This document shows, in pieces, positions 1 to 7,432 of a stretch of 32,922 bases of DNA (position 1 is the stretch's first letter; every line of letters begins with the position of its first letter). The position numbers were made by a program, and so were the translations under genes. Under the pieces are notes generated by a model, which ran no database searches, was not told the origin of the DNA, and worked only from the letters and a program-made list of their open reading frames with translations. The stretch is from Bacteroidales bacterium. Lineage in GTDB: Bacteria; Bacteroidota; Bacteroidia; Bacteroidales; UBA7960. The stretch covers positions 1 through 32,922 of the forward strand of contig PWKN01000124.1 of NCBI GenBank assembly GCA_003559735.1, given 5' to 3'.

Positions 1-382
1 AAAATTCATCCGACAGCGCACCTCCGGCTACCATTGCCGGATGGTTCAGACGGGACACCTCCCCTTCGGTGAGCGGAAAAGGTTCAATGGCCGTGTAGTA
101 CACGCTGACATGATTCCTGGTGGTGCGCTCCAGGGTGAGCAACGCATTCAATCCGGTACCGAACCCTACTTCAAGTACGTGAAGCTGGCGTGGCTGGCCA
201 GGAACCAGTGTGACGGCCTCTTCTGTGCCTTTGACCCCAACCAGGTGATCAAACCCCTCCCTGATAAAAACGTGCATCGATTCACTGATGGCCCCGTGCG
301 CCGAATGATAATATTCACCCCACCCCGGCAAAAACAACGTATGTGAGCCGTCTGCAGTTTGTATGATCTCCCTTTTCAGCAT
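1..382 (-). CDS. mnmD: MnmD-like tRNA methyltransferase, 5' part only
   Basis: The reading frame starts at the ATG ending at 382 and runs off the left edge of the window, so only about 127 N-terminal residues are visible. Residues 25-36 (YHSAHGAISESM) and the Rossmann SAM-binding motif EVGFGTGLN (71-79) match the MnmD / Methyltransf_30 family. That family makes the last methylation of 5-methylaminomethyl-2-thiouridine at tRNA wobble position 34. In enterobacteria the domain is fused to an oxidase as MnmC; the cut prevents checking for a fusion here, but stand-alone MnmD is usual in this phylum. The gene begins 13 nt after the stop of the preceding methyltransferase gene, so the two are probably cotranscribed. 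Family recognition is by motif; substrate is inferred from the family. Confidence 0.85.
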   Translation of the reverse strand, partial: MLKREIIQTADGSHTLFLPGWGEYYHSAHGAISESMHVFIREGFDHLVGVKGTEEAVTLVPGQPRQLHVLEVGFGTGLNALLTLERTTRNHVSVYYTAIEPFPLTEGEVSRLNHPAMVAGGALSDEF

Positions 383-395
383 CACAAGAAAATGA

Positions 396-1106
396 TTATA
401 CCAGTACTATCTCAGCTACATAATTATACGATTCGCCCTGGAATATGATCTTTGTCTGCATCCCACATTGTCCGGCAATATGATCCAGGTTATCCGGATC
501 AACAAACAGCCACGGGAAAGGAGGTGCAAGATGCCCCTTGTACCCAAGCCGGTAATGAAGCTCCCCATAGTACCTTTCGCCCATTGGTATCAGTGCCGAA
601 CCGTCGTCCTGCCGATACAAATACATCAGATCGGTTGATTCAAGGTATATGGTCCCCTCCCGGTGCAAAAGCCTTTTTGCATGGGTCAGCAACTGTTTCA
701 GTCCGCCTAACGTTCCGGCCATCCCGGCACCATTCATCAGAAAAATGATCGTGTCGAACCCGCCTTCGCCAAATTGGAAAAAATCGAACATATATGCCTG
801 CTTAACACCCCTTTGGCGCATCACCTCCGCGGCACCTTCCGACCGGTCTATGGCCACAACTTCAAGCCCTTTGTCCTGCAGTGCAAGCGCGTGACAACCG
901 GCACCGGCACCGGCATCCAGCACCCTGCCCCGGCACCTGTCAAGAACCAGCTGCTCCCAGGAAGGCATCTGCTCAACAGCACGAAAAAAGTACCCCACCG
1001 GTAACTCTTCCGGTTCCGACAGGTCGGTGACCACCTTTATCACCCCATCGGTCTCACCCGACAGGTAATCTCTGAATGCTAGTCCGAAAATATCTGGCTC
1101 TGACAT
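396..1106 (-). CDS. Class I SAM-dependent methyltransferase, substrate unknown
   Basis: This 236-residue protein has the class I methyltransferase motif I (DAGAGAGCHA, starting at residue 64), an acidic residue at the end of strand 2 (VVAIDRS) and a hydrophobic motif corresponding to strand 4 (FDTIIFLMNGAG). No N-terminal targeting signal is seen, so it is probably cytosolic. I cannot assign a substrate: it resembles the generic Methyltransf_25 fold and not a named tRNA or rRNA enzyme. It lies between queA and mnmD, both tRNA wobble modification genes on the same strand, which only hints at an RNA role. The ATG ending at 1106 is preceded by an AGGA about 6 nt upstream. It directly abuts the 42-bp repeat array, leaving no obvious promoter of its own. 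Confidence 0.85.
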   Translation of the reverse strand: MSEPDIFGLAFRDYLSGETDGVIKVVTDLSEPEELPVGYFFRAVEQMPSWEQLVLDRCRGRVLDAGAGAGCHALALQDKGLEVVAIDRSEGAAEVMRQRGVKQAYMFDFFQFGEGGFDTIIFLMNGAGMAGTLGGLKQLLTHAKRLLHREGTIYLESTDLMYLYRQDDGSALIPMGERYYGELHYRLGYKGHLAPPFPWLFVDPDNLDHIAGQCGMQTKIIFQGESYNYVAEIVLV

Positions 1107-1116
1107 ATGATCCTGC

Positions 1117-1402
1117 TTTTGACCTTTGACTGCTGGCCGTTACCTGCTGGTACCAGTTCTTTAGCCGTTGGCTGCTGGCCGTTACCTGCTGGCAACTGTC
1201 CTTTGACCTTTGACTGCTGGCCGTTACCTGCTGGCAACTGTCCTTTGACCTTTGACTGCTGGCCGTTACCTGCTGGTGCCAGTCCTTTGGCCTTTGACTG
1301 CTGGCCGTTACCTGTTGGCAACAGCCCTTTGACCTCTGACTGCTGGCCGTTACCTGCTGGTACCAGTTCTTTAGCTGTTGGCTGCTGGCAACAGCCCTTT
1401 AG
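1117..1402. repeat. 42-bp tandem repeat built from heptamers
   Basis: The word TGCTGGC recurs at exactly 42-bp spacing at 1131, 1173, 1215, 1257, 1299, 1341 and 1383, giving six full units and a partial seventh. The commonest unit is itself six heptamers: TGCTGGC (twice), CGTTACC, AACTGTC and CTTTGAC (twice). Units starting at 1131 and 1341 share a variant second half (TACCAGTTCTTTAG) with one mismatch over the whole unit; the others use different variants. Because 42 is a multiple of 3, reading frames stay open on both strands, but the low-complexity products look accidental. The array fills the space between the queA-end element and the methyltransferase start codon. Function unknown; replication slippage is the likely origin. 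Confidence 0.93.
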
Positions 1403-1410
1403 TTATAACC

Positions 1411-1567
1411 ACTATTTAGAGTCTGTCCACAAAGTCAGGTGTCTGAACTATAATGTTCGGGTTCAAGGCTTGCGCAGTTTTGAAAACCAAGGAGTTTACT
1501 CTTGTAAAAACCTGTTTTCAAAACAAGCATAACGCAGAAACCGGACATTAGAGACAGACACTATTTA
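1411..1567. mobile_element. MITE-like hairpin element with 8-bp target duplication
   Basis: An element of about 141 bp (1419-1559) is flanked by perfect 8-bp direct repeats ACTATTTA (1411-1418 and 1560-1567), which look like a target-site duplication. The outer ends carry inverted GTCTGTC / GACAGAC. The inner part folds back on itself: TAATGTtCGG...GTTTTGAAAAC on the left matches GTTTTCAAAAC...CCGgACATTA on the right. About 20 nt near the left end have no partner on the right. There is no room for a transposase, so it would need one supplied in trans. The right copy of the duplication contains the queA stop codon, so insertion left the protein intact. The hairpin could also end transcription in both directions. 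I cannot name the parent IS family. Confidence 0.72.
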
Positions 1568-2790
1568 AAAAACAAACATCCATCACCATAACTCAAAAAA
1601 CGATAGCCTCTTGCAAGGGCATGCCGGTAAGCCTTCCTCCATGCCTCTCCCGCAAAAGCCTCCACCAGCAGCAAAAGGGTACTGCCTGGCTGATGAAAAT
1701 TGGTTACCAGGGCATCCGACATACGAAAACCATATCCGGGCACAATGATCAGGGCTGTTTCACCCCTGAGCGTTGCACTTTTCTTTTTTTCAAGCCACAT
1801 GGTCAACGCATTGAGGGCTTCTTTCTTTGCCGGCAGGGGACCTTTCCACTCATATGGCGCCCATTGCGACAAAAAAAGGGTTTCACCGGAAGGGATGTTC
1901 CCCTGGTGGATATGGGCTCCCAGCCAATAAAGGCTTTCAAGAGTGCGCATGCTGGTGGTTCCTACCGGTACAACCGGACCTTCATGGTCGAGGAGTGCCG
2001 ACAACAACTGGTGATCTACGGCAAATTGTTCGGCATGCATCAAATGGTCACCAATGGCATCTGTCATTACCGGTTTAAATGTCCCCGCACCAACATGAAG
2101 CGTCAGGAAGGCTGTTTTTATCCCTTTCTTTTCGAGCTTTTCAAATATCCCCGGAGTAAAATGCAGTCCGGCAGTGGGAGCCGCCACCGAGCCTTCTTTG
2201 CTGGCATACATTGTCTGATATGTGGTTTTGTCGCGCACCGTGGCCTCCCTGAGAATATAGGGGGGCAGGGGTGTTTTCCCGGCCTGCCCGAGTATTTCGG
2301 CAAATCCAATGTGCGAAGGTTCCCACCTGAAGTTGACCAGGTAACCGTCTCCAACCTTCCGTTCAATCGTGGCATACAGTGTAAAGTGTCCGCCAGGGTG
2401 CCTGATGACCAGGTCGCCGCCCTTCCATTTTTTTGCATTGCCAACCAGGCAATGCCATTGGACGGGGGCACCCTGACCCAATGCTGTTTGTATCTCTTTC
2501 GACGGCTTCTCCGGATGGAGGCAGAACACCTCTATCCGTGCCCCGGTTTCCTTGAAAAACTCGATGCGCGCCTGCACCACCCTGGTGTCATTGAAAACCA
2601 TCAGCGCATCGCCATCCAGGTATTGATGTATGTCGCGGTAAAAACCGTCGGCAATCCTGTCCTGCCTGCACACCAGCAGCCGGGCGGCATCCCTGTCGTC
2701 TGACGGATGATACGCTATGCGGCCGGGTGGCAGATGATAGGTATAGTCGTTGACATCGATGCGGGTTACAGCCTCTGAATACTCATTCAT
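1561..2790 (-). CDS. queA: S-adenosylmethionine:tRNA ribosyltransferase-isomerase
   Basis: QueA transfers and isomerises the ribosyl group of SAM onto preQ1 at tRNA wobble position 34, giving epoxyqueuosine. The 409-residue product shows ALMVFNDTRVVQARI (about 62-76), SVAAPTAGLHFT (201-212) and, near the C-terminus, FHQPGSTLLLLVEAF, all hallmarks of the family. It is longer than the 340-350 residues of proteobacterial QueA, as is usual in Bacteroidota. The start ATG overlaps the stop of the upstream acyl-CoA ligase gene in an ATGA, so translation is probably coupled. The stop codon lies inside the target duplication of the adjacent 141-bp element, and the reading frame is intact. Confidence 0.96.
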   Translation of the reverse strand: MNEYSEAVTRIDVNDYTYHLPPGRIAYHPSDDRDAARLLVCRQDRIADGFYRDIHQYLDGDALMVFNDTRVVQARIEFFKETGARIEVFCLHPEKPSKEIQTALGQGAPVQWHCLVGNAKKWKGGDLVIRHPGGHFTLYATIERKVGDGYLVNFRWEPSHIGFAEILGQAGKTPLPPYILREATVRDKTTYQTMYASKEGSVAAPTAGLHFTPGIFEKLEKKGIKTAFLTLHVGAGTFKPVMTDAIGDHLMHAEQFAVDHQLLSALLDHEGPVVPVGTTSMRTLESLYWLGAHIHQGNIPSGETLFLSQWAPYEWKGPLPAKKEALNALTMWLEKKKSATLRGETALIIVPGYGFRMSDALVTNFHQPGSTLLLLVEAFAGEAWRKAYRHALARGYRFLSYGDGCLFFK

Positions 2791-4724
2791 TTATGCAGGG
2801 AAGCTATGGTTTGCCTGTTGAAGGGATGAAACAGATCCTTTCCCCCAGGTGTGTAAAGTGATTGTATTTCTGAAGCATAATATGCCTGTATCGCCGGACG
2901 AACGATCTTCATTGTGCTGTTCATCAGTCCGTTGCTTTCCGAAAAGGGCGCTGAAAGGACCCTGACGGCAGCCGGAAGCCATCTGGGTGGGAACATGCCT
3001 TCATATAGGCCGCCCGGCATAAACCGGTCAAGCTCACTCCGCACCTTGAGCAACGCCTCTTCCTGACCTTTCTCCGTATTGGCTTCCAGTCCGCTCTTCG
3101 TCAGGTACTCCTCCATGATCGCTTTGTTGACTACCACAAGGGCCACTGTATATGTGTTTTGGTTGTTGTAGAGCATCACCTGGTCAAAGTAGGGCGACTT
3201 CTCCACCATGGTTTCTTCGATGCCCTCCGGACTGTATTTTTCGCCATCACTTCCGATTAGCAGGCTTTTCGTGCGTCCAAGCACATACAGGTAGCCATCC
3301 TTGTCAAGATAACCCAGGTCGCCGGTATGCAGCCAGCCGTCACGGATGGTTTCCTCAGTCGCCTTTTCATTGTTCCAGTAACCGGCCATCACATTGTCGC
3401 CGCGCACTATGATCTCCCCCTGCGTTCCGATCGGCTTCTCCACTCCGTCTTCACCACATATCTTCAAATCAAGCCACGGAACCACCTTCCCCGACGATCC
3501 CATCTTATGAAAATCTGGTGTGTTGGATGAGATTACTGGCGATGCTTCGGTTAACCCATAACCCTGGTACATCGGTATGCCAATGGCATAAAAAAAACGT
3601 TGCAACTCAATGTCGAGCAACGCACCACCACCCACAAAAAACCTCAGTCGTCCGCCAAAACCTGCACGCACCTTGCTGAACAAGATGGCATCAAACAGGC
3701 GGTACAGCGGACCCAGGAGAGAACGCCAACCGGTCCCCTTATTATACCCTTCCCTGTTGTAGGCAACAGCAACCCGCATACCGGTCCGGAATAACCACCA
3801 GGCAACCTTCCCCTTTTCCCGTACCCCCTTCTCAATGTTGTTCCTGAAATTTTTTGCCAGGGCGGGGACGCTCAGAAGGAAATGCGGACTGACTTCCTTT
3901 ATGCACACAGGGATGTTTCTTATGGTCTCGTTGATGGTCTTTCCGGGTTTCAGCGAAGCAAGACTGGCACCATTGCGCACCAGTGCATAGATGCCAACGG
4001 TATGCGCAAAGGAATGATCCCACGGAAGGATGTGGAGCGAGGTATATTCGGGGGGGACATCAAAGATGGCTGAGGCTTGCTCCACATTGTGAATGTAATT
4101 CTTATGTGTTAAGATAATCCCCTTGGGATCATCGGTCGTTCCTGATGTATAACATATGTTGGCATAGTCGCCGGGATTGATCGATTCGGTGACTTTTTCG
4201 AGCATCCCCGAACGGGTCTGCTGCAGCTCATCACCCAGCTGCCTGACGTCTTCAATACAGAGCACCTGCCGCTTATTCCCGTCACGTGCGTTCTGCGCCA
4301 TTTCATCAAGGGGATCCAGCACGATCACACATTCTGTGGTTTTGAGCTGATCCATTAACCTGAATACCTTGTGCTGGTGATTGCCCGATACGATGATGCC
4401 TTTGCACCCGGCATGCTGCAGACGAAAAAGCAAATCGCCGGGTGCCTCTATCTTTACGGAGAGGGGGACACAGATGCAGCCAGCGAAAAGCACAGCCAGC
4501 TCGCTGATAACCCAATCACTACGTCCCTCCGATATCAGTGCAACCCTGTCGCCCTTCTCAAAACCAAGACTCAAAATGCCCCGGGCGGTCCGCCGTACTT
4601 CCTTGTATGCATCAGCATAATTAATGCCCTCATATACTGTGTGTTTCTTTTCCTTGAGGAACACATTACCGGGAAATCTGTTTGCACTTTCCTCAAAAAG
4701 ATGCGGAATGGTCCGGTATTCCAT
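2787..4724 (-). CDS. Long-chain acyl-CoA synthetase (AMP-forming ligase)
   Basis: This 645-residue ANL-superfamily enzyme would activate fatty acids to acyl-CoA through an acyl-adenylate. Visible motifs are the phosphate-binding loop YTSGTTDDPKGI (192-203), LPWDHSFAHTVG (about 233-244), YGLTEASP (389-396), TGDLGYLDKDG (467-477), GRTKSLLI (483-490) and GEKYSPEGIE (494-503). A lysine in STMKIVRP near the C-terminus is the likely catalytic lysine. It belongs to the FadD/FAA1-like long-chain group; chain-length preference cannot be read from sequence. The gene overlaps queA by 4 nt and appears to lead the queA operon. A Bacteroidota-type -7 box lies about 32 nt upstream of its start. Confidence 0.9.
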   Translation of the reverse strand: MEYRTIPHLFEESANRFPGNVFLKEKKHTVYEGINYADAYKEVRRTARGILSLGFEKGDRVALISEGRSDWVISELAVLFAGCICVPLSVKIEAPGDLLFRLQHAGCKGIIVSGNHQHKVFRLMDQLKTTECVIVLDPLDEMAQNARDGNKRQVLCIEDVRQLGDELQQTRSGMLEKVTESINPGDYANICYTSGTTDDPKGIILTHKNYIHNVEQASAIFDVPPEYTSLHILPWDHSFAHTVGIYALVRNGASLASLKPGKTINETIRNIPVCIKEVSPHFLLSVPALAKNFRNNIEKGVREKGKVAWWLFRTGMRVAVAYNREGYNKGTGWRSLLGPLYRLFDAILFSKVRAGFGGRLRFFVGGGALLDIELQRFFYAIGIPMYQGYGLTEASPVISSNTPDFHKMGSSGKVVPWLDLKICGEDGVEKPIGTQGEIIVRGDNVMAGYWNNEKATEETIRDGWLHTGDLGYLDKDGYLYVLGRTKSLLIGSDGEKYSPEGIEETMVEKSPYFDQVMLYNNQNTYTVALVVVNKAIMEEYLTKSGLEANTEKGQEEALLKVRSELDRFMPGGLYEGMFPPRWLPAAVRVLSAPFSESNGLMNSTMKIVRPAIQAYYASEIQSLYTPGGKDLFHPFNRQTIASLHK

Positions 4725-4755
4725 AATTTTCTGGCAATTTCGTTATATTCGTTGA

Positions 4756-4789
4756 CAAACGTACATATCGCGCAAAACCATTATTTTTG
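4756..4789. promoter_or_regulatory. Divergent promoter region, ligase gene / sulP gene
   Basis: The 138-nt gap between the two divergent genes has TACGTTTG on the minus strand (4763 to 4756), a perfect TAnnTTTG box for the acyl-CoA ligase gene. It also has TATTTTTG on the plus strand (4782-4789), a matching box for the SulP gene, implying a 5' UTR of about 65 nt. Neither has a clear TTTG at the expected -33 spacing, so these calls rest on the -7 boxes alone. Confidence 0.42.
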
Positions 4790-4862
4790 CACGGACAAAC
4801 ACCATCGGGACTGTCTGAATGGCAAGCCAAAGATATAGAATGTTCATCAAACAGGGATAAAA

Positions 4863-6530
4863 ATGTTTGAGCCCGTCTTTTTCGATGCCATTAAAAAATA
4901 CAAAAAGCATCGCTTGTTCAGCGACCTCACAGCAGGGATTATCGTGGGGATCGTTGCACTGCCACTGGCCATAGCCTTTGCCATCGCTTCGGGTGTACCG
5001 CCTGAAATGGGACTGATCACCGCAGTGGTGGTGGGCTTTTTCGTTTCCTTTTTGGGCGGAAGCAGGGTTCAGATTGGCGGACCCTCAGGGGCACTTATTG
5101 TTGTCATTTACGGTGTGATGCAACAGTTTGGCCTGGAGGGAGTGATCGTGACTTCCATCATGGCTGGCATTATGCTGATAATCATGGGATTGCTGCGAGC
5201 CGGGACGATCATCCAGTTTATGCCATACCCGATCATTACAGGCTTTACCAGCGGCATTGCCCTGATGATCTTCTCATCACAAATACAGGAGGTAATGGGG
5301 TTCACCGGTCCGGAATTGCCACCAGGTACGGTCGACAAATGGGTGTACTTTTTCCGCCACCTGGATGGCATTAACTTCACCGCTGCCGGTATGGGACTGC
5401 TCACTGTACTGGTCACCATATTCTGGCCGGGGATCTACAAGAAAGTACCGGGCTCTCTGGTTGCCATCATCATCGTAACCGCCCTGACCCATATGTTTCA
5501 CCTCGACCTCGAAACCATCGGAACCCGGTTTGGCCGTTTTTCGGCCTCCTTCCAGCTAACCAGCCTCTCATTCGTGAACTTCGGTATGCTGCAGCAGCTG
5601 TTTATACCAGCGTTCACCTTGGCCATGCTGTGCTCCATAGAGTCGCTCCTCTCTGCCATTGTCGCCGATGGGGCAACCGGTTACCGCCACCGGCCAAATA
5701 CCGAACTCATGGCACAAGGGATCGCCAACATCCTGTCGCCCATGCTGGGGGGCATGGCGGGCTCCGGGGCACTGGCCAAAACCATGACAAACATCCGGAA
5801 CGGGGGTAAATCACCACTGGCCGGAATGATCCATGCGGTCATCCTCCTCCTGTTCATGCTTTTTATGGGAAAAATGGCGATGATGATACCACTGACCGCA
5901 CTGGCTGGCGTATTGATCGTTGTTGCCTACAATATGAGCGAGTGGAGATCATTCAGGAGCATCATAAAAAGCTCGCGCGGCGATGCCACCGTGCTGATTA
6001 CCACCTTCCTGCTCACCGTGCTTGTCGGACTCAATTTTGCGCTGCCGTTCGGTATCATCATGGCAATGATCCTGTTCATTAACAGGGTGATGCAAACAAC
6101 CGACATTGAAGTGCTGCGCAATGAGGTGGAAAACGAAAGATCCCACGTCACAGAAGATTTTGAGACACTCGAAATACCCGGGGGAGTCGAGGTGTTCCAG
6201 ATCAAGGGTCCGTTTTTCTTCGGGATCGCCAACAAGTTTGATGAAGCCGAACGAGAGATCAGGGAGATCCCGAAAGTCAGGATCCTGCGTATGCGCCGCG
6301 TCCCATTTATTGACTCTACCGGCATGAAAAACCTGCGCAGCTTTGTTGAGCGCTCGAAAAAACACAATACGCAGATCATCCTGTCAGGACCTACGCCAAA
6401 AGCCATGGAGTCACTCAAAAAAGAAGGCCTTTACTACGATATCGGGGAAGAAAACATATGCGAAAACATCGAAGCTTCACTGGCACATGCACGGAATATC
6501 GTAAAGGACCATCGCCTGCATCATTCATAG
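4863..6530 (+). CDS. SulP-family inorganic anion transporter with STAS domain
   Basis: The 555-residue protein has a short cytosolic N-terminus, then a run of hydrophobic segments from about residue 20 to 410, beginning with the SulP signature region (SDLTAGIIVGIVALPLAIAF... split around residues 20-40). A C-terminal STAS domain follows at about 440-545 and contains IDSTGMKNL. SulP proteins (SLC26 relatives) carry sulfate, bicarbonate or other anions across the inner membrane; the substrate cannot be chosen from the sequence. It appears to be a single-gene unit, followed by a repeat block and then by rplS with its own promoter. The ATG at 4863 fits the normal start of the family. Confidence 0.92.
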   Translation: MFEPVFFDAIKKYKKHRLFSDLTAGIIVGIVALPLAIAFAIASGVPPEMGLITAVVVGFFVSFLGGSRVQIGGPSGALIVVIYGVMQQFGLEGVIVTSIMAGIMLIIMGLLRAGTIIQFMPYPIITGFTSGIALMIFSSQIQEVMGFTGPELPPGTVDKWVYFFRHLDGINFTAAGMGLLTVLVTIFWPGIYKKVPGSLVAIIIVTALTHMFHLDLETIGTRFGRFSASFQLTSLSFVNFGMLQQLFIPAFTLAMLCSIESLLSAIVADGATGYRHRPNTELMAQGIANILSPMLGGMAGSGALAKTMTNIRNGGKSPLAGMIHAVILLLFMLFMGKMAMMIPLTALAGVLIVVAYNMSEWRSFRSIIKSSRGDATVLITTFLLTVLVGLNFALPFGIIMAMILFINRVMQTTDIEVLRNEVENERSHVTEDFETLEIPGGVEVFQIKGPFFFGIANKFDEAEREIREIPKVRILRMRRVPFIDSTGMKNLRSFVERSKKHNTQIILSGPTPKAMESLKKEGLYYDIGEENICENIEASLAHARNIVKDHRLHHS

Positions 6531-6561
6531 AAATGCCTGTTCAGGACAAGCCGCAAACAAT

Positions 6562-6718
6562 CGGCAACCCGGCGGGTTTGTCACCTGTACCACTACGGCC
6601 AGCCATATCGTCCTGGACATACAGGGAATAAGCGGCAACACGGCGGGTTTGTCACCTTGCCATCGTGGCAAGCCATATCTCGTCGAGAACAAACAGGGAA
6701 TAAGCGGCAACACGGCGG
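6562..6718. repeat. 71-72-bp direct repeat, about 2.2 copies
   Basis: Between the SulP gene and rplS, CGGCAACxCGGCGG recurs at 6562, 6633 and 6705 (spacing 71 and 72 bp). Copies also share GGGTTTGTCACCT, AGCCATAT and ACAGGGAATAAG. The second copy contains a small perfect hairpin, TTGCCA-TCG-TGGCAA (6657-6671). The third copy is truncated after 14 bp. No plausible protein is encoded. It may be a dispersed intergenic repeat of this genome; the window holds no other copy. The rest of the 311-nt gap holds the rplS promoter. Confidence 0.88.
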
Positions 6719-6753
6719 ACAAGCGATCTTTGAGAAAAAAACAACAGAATCGT

Positions 6754-6783
6754 TTTGTAAATGAAAATAAATCCCTAAATTTG
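6754..6783 (+). promoter_or_regulatory. rplS promoter, Bacteroidota type
   Basis: TTTG at 6754-6757 and TAAATTTG at 6776-6783 are separated by 18 nt. This is a full match to the phylum's primary sigma-factor consensus (TTTG ... TAnnTTTG). The predicted transcription start is near 6790, giving an rplS leader of about 50 nt. Confidence 0.8.
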
Positions 6784-6841
6784 CACTCCTTTTATGCAAG
6801 CGGTCATGGCATAAAAGATAATCTTCAAAAAACACTGAGCG

Positions 6842-7198
6842 ATGAATAAGTCGGAAATAATGAATTTTGTGCAGGATACCCTTGTAGAAAAGAGAGAATG
6901 GCCTGCATTTAAGTCCGGAGACAATGTTACCGTCTTTTATAAGATCAGGGAGGGAAACAAGGAGCGTATCCAGCCTTTCCAGGGAGTGGTGATCCAGCGC
7001 CGCAGCAGTGGCGTGACAGAAATGTTCACTGTTCGCAAGATGTCAGGAAACATAGGAGTGGAAAGGATCTTCCCGGTACACTCTCCCTTTATCGACAAGG
7101 TCGTGGTGAACCGGCGCGGACTGGTACGGCGTGCAAGGATCTTCTATCTCCGCAAGCTGCGTGGAAAGAGTGCACGTATCAAAGAACGCAGATTTTAA
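6842..7198 (+). CDS. rplS: 50S ribosomal protein L19
   Basis: The 118-residue basic protein matches L19 along its length, including the segments [32 protein letters not shown] and the C-terminal [13 protein letters not shown]-like tail. L19 sits at the 30S-50S interface of the ribosome. It is flanked by its own strong promoter (6754-6783) and a terminator (7230-7265), so it is probably monocistronic. In many bacteria rplS directly follows trmD; here trmD is about 2 kb away on the other strand. Confidence 0.97.
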   Translation: MNKSEIMNFVQDTLVEKREWPAFKSGDNVTVFYKIREGNKERIQPFQGVVIQRRSSGVTEMFTVRKMSGNIGVERIFPVHSPFIDKVVVNRRGLVRRARIFYLRKLRGKSARIKERRF

Positions 7199-7229
7199 GC
7201 AACCTACGGTAAGACTTTTTATGATCCCG

Positions 7230-7265
7230 GAGACACACCTGTTTGGCTGTGTCTCTGTTTTTTTT
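7230..7265 (+). terminator. Rho-independent terminator after rplS
   Basis: A perfect 8-bp stem GAGACACA (7230-7237) / TGTGTCTC (7248-7255) with a 10-nt loop is followed by TGTTTTTTTT. It lies 31 nt after the rplS stop and is the clearest intrinsic terminator in the window. The remaining part of the gap up to ftcD shows no convincing promoter. Confidence 0.9.
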
Positions 7266-7432
7266 ATATTTTCGCATTGAATGCAAGCCAGCATCCCGGC
7301 CAGGGTAATCCGTCTGCATCACCACTACAGGTTATGCAAGTTGGTGATCGCCCGATGGCCCTGTTGCTGCGGGCAAATTCGCAAGCGCCAGGTTCATGTG
7401 ACTTTCATACATAAAAATTAAACTGTATACAT

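Noticed and set aside
1117-1402. CRISPR array
   Set aside because: The 42-bp units are contiguous with no unique spacers, and no cas gene is present.
1079-1532. Open frames on both strands through the 42-bp array (80 and 141 codons)
   Set aside because: They are open only because the repeat period is a multiple of three. The products are low-complexity, have no upstream signals and contradict each other on opposite strands.
1621-2703. 360-codon plus-strand frame
   Set aside because: It lies wholly antisense to queA, whose product has clear family motifs; the plus-strand product has none.
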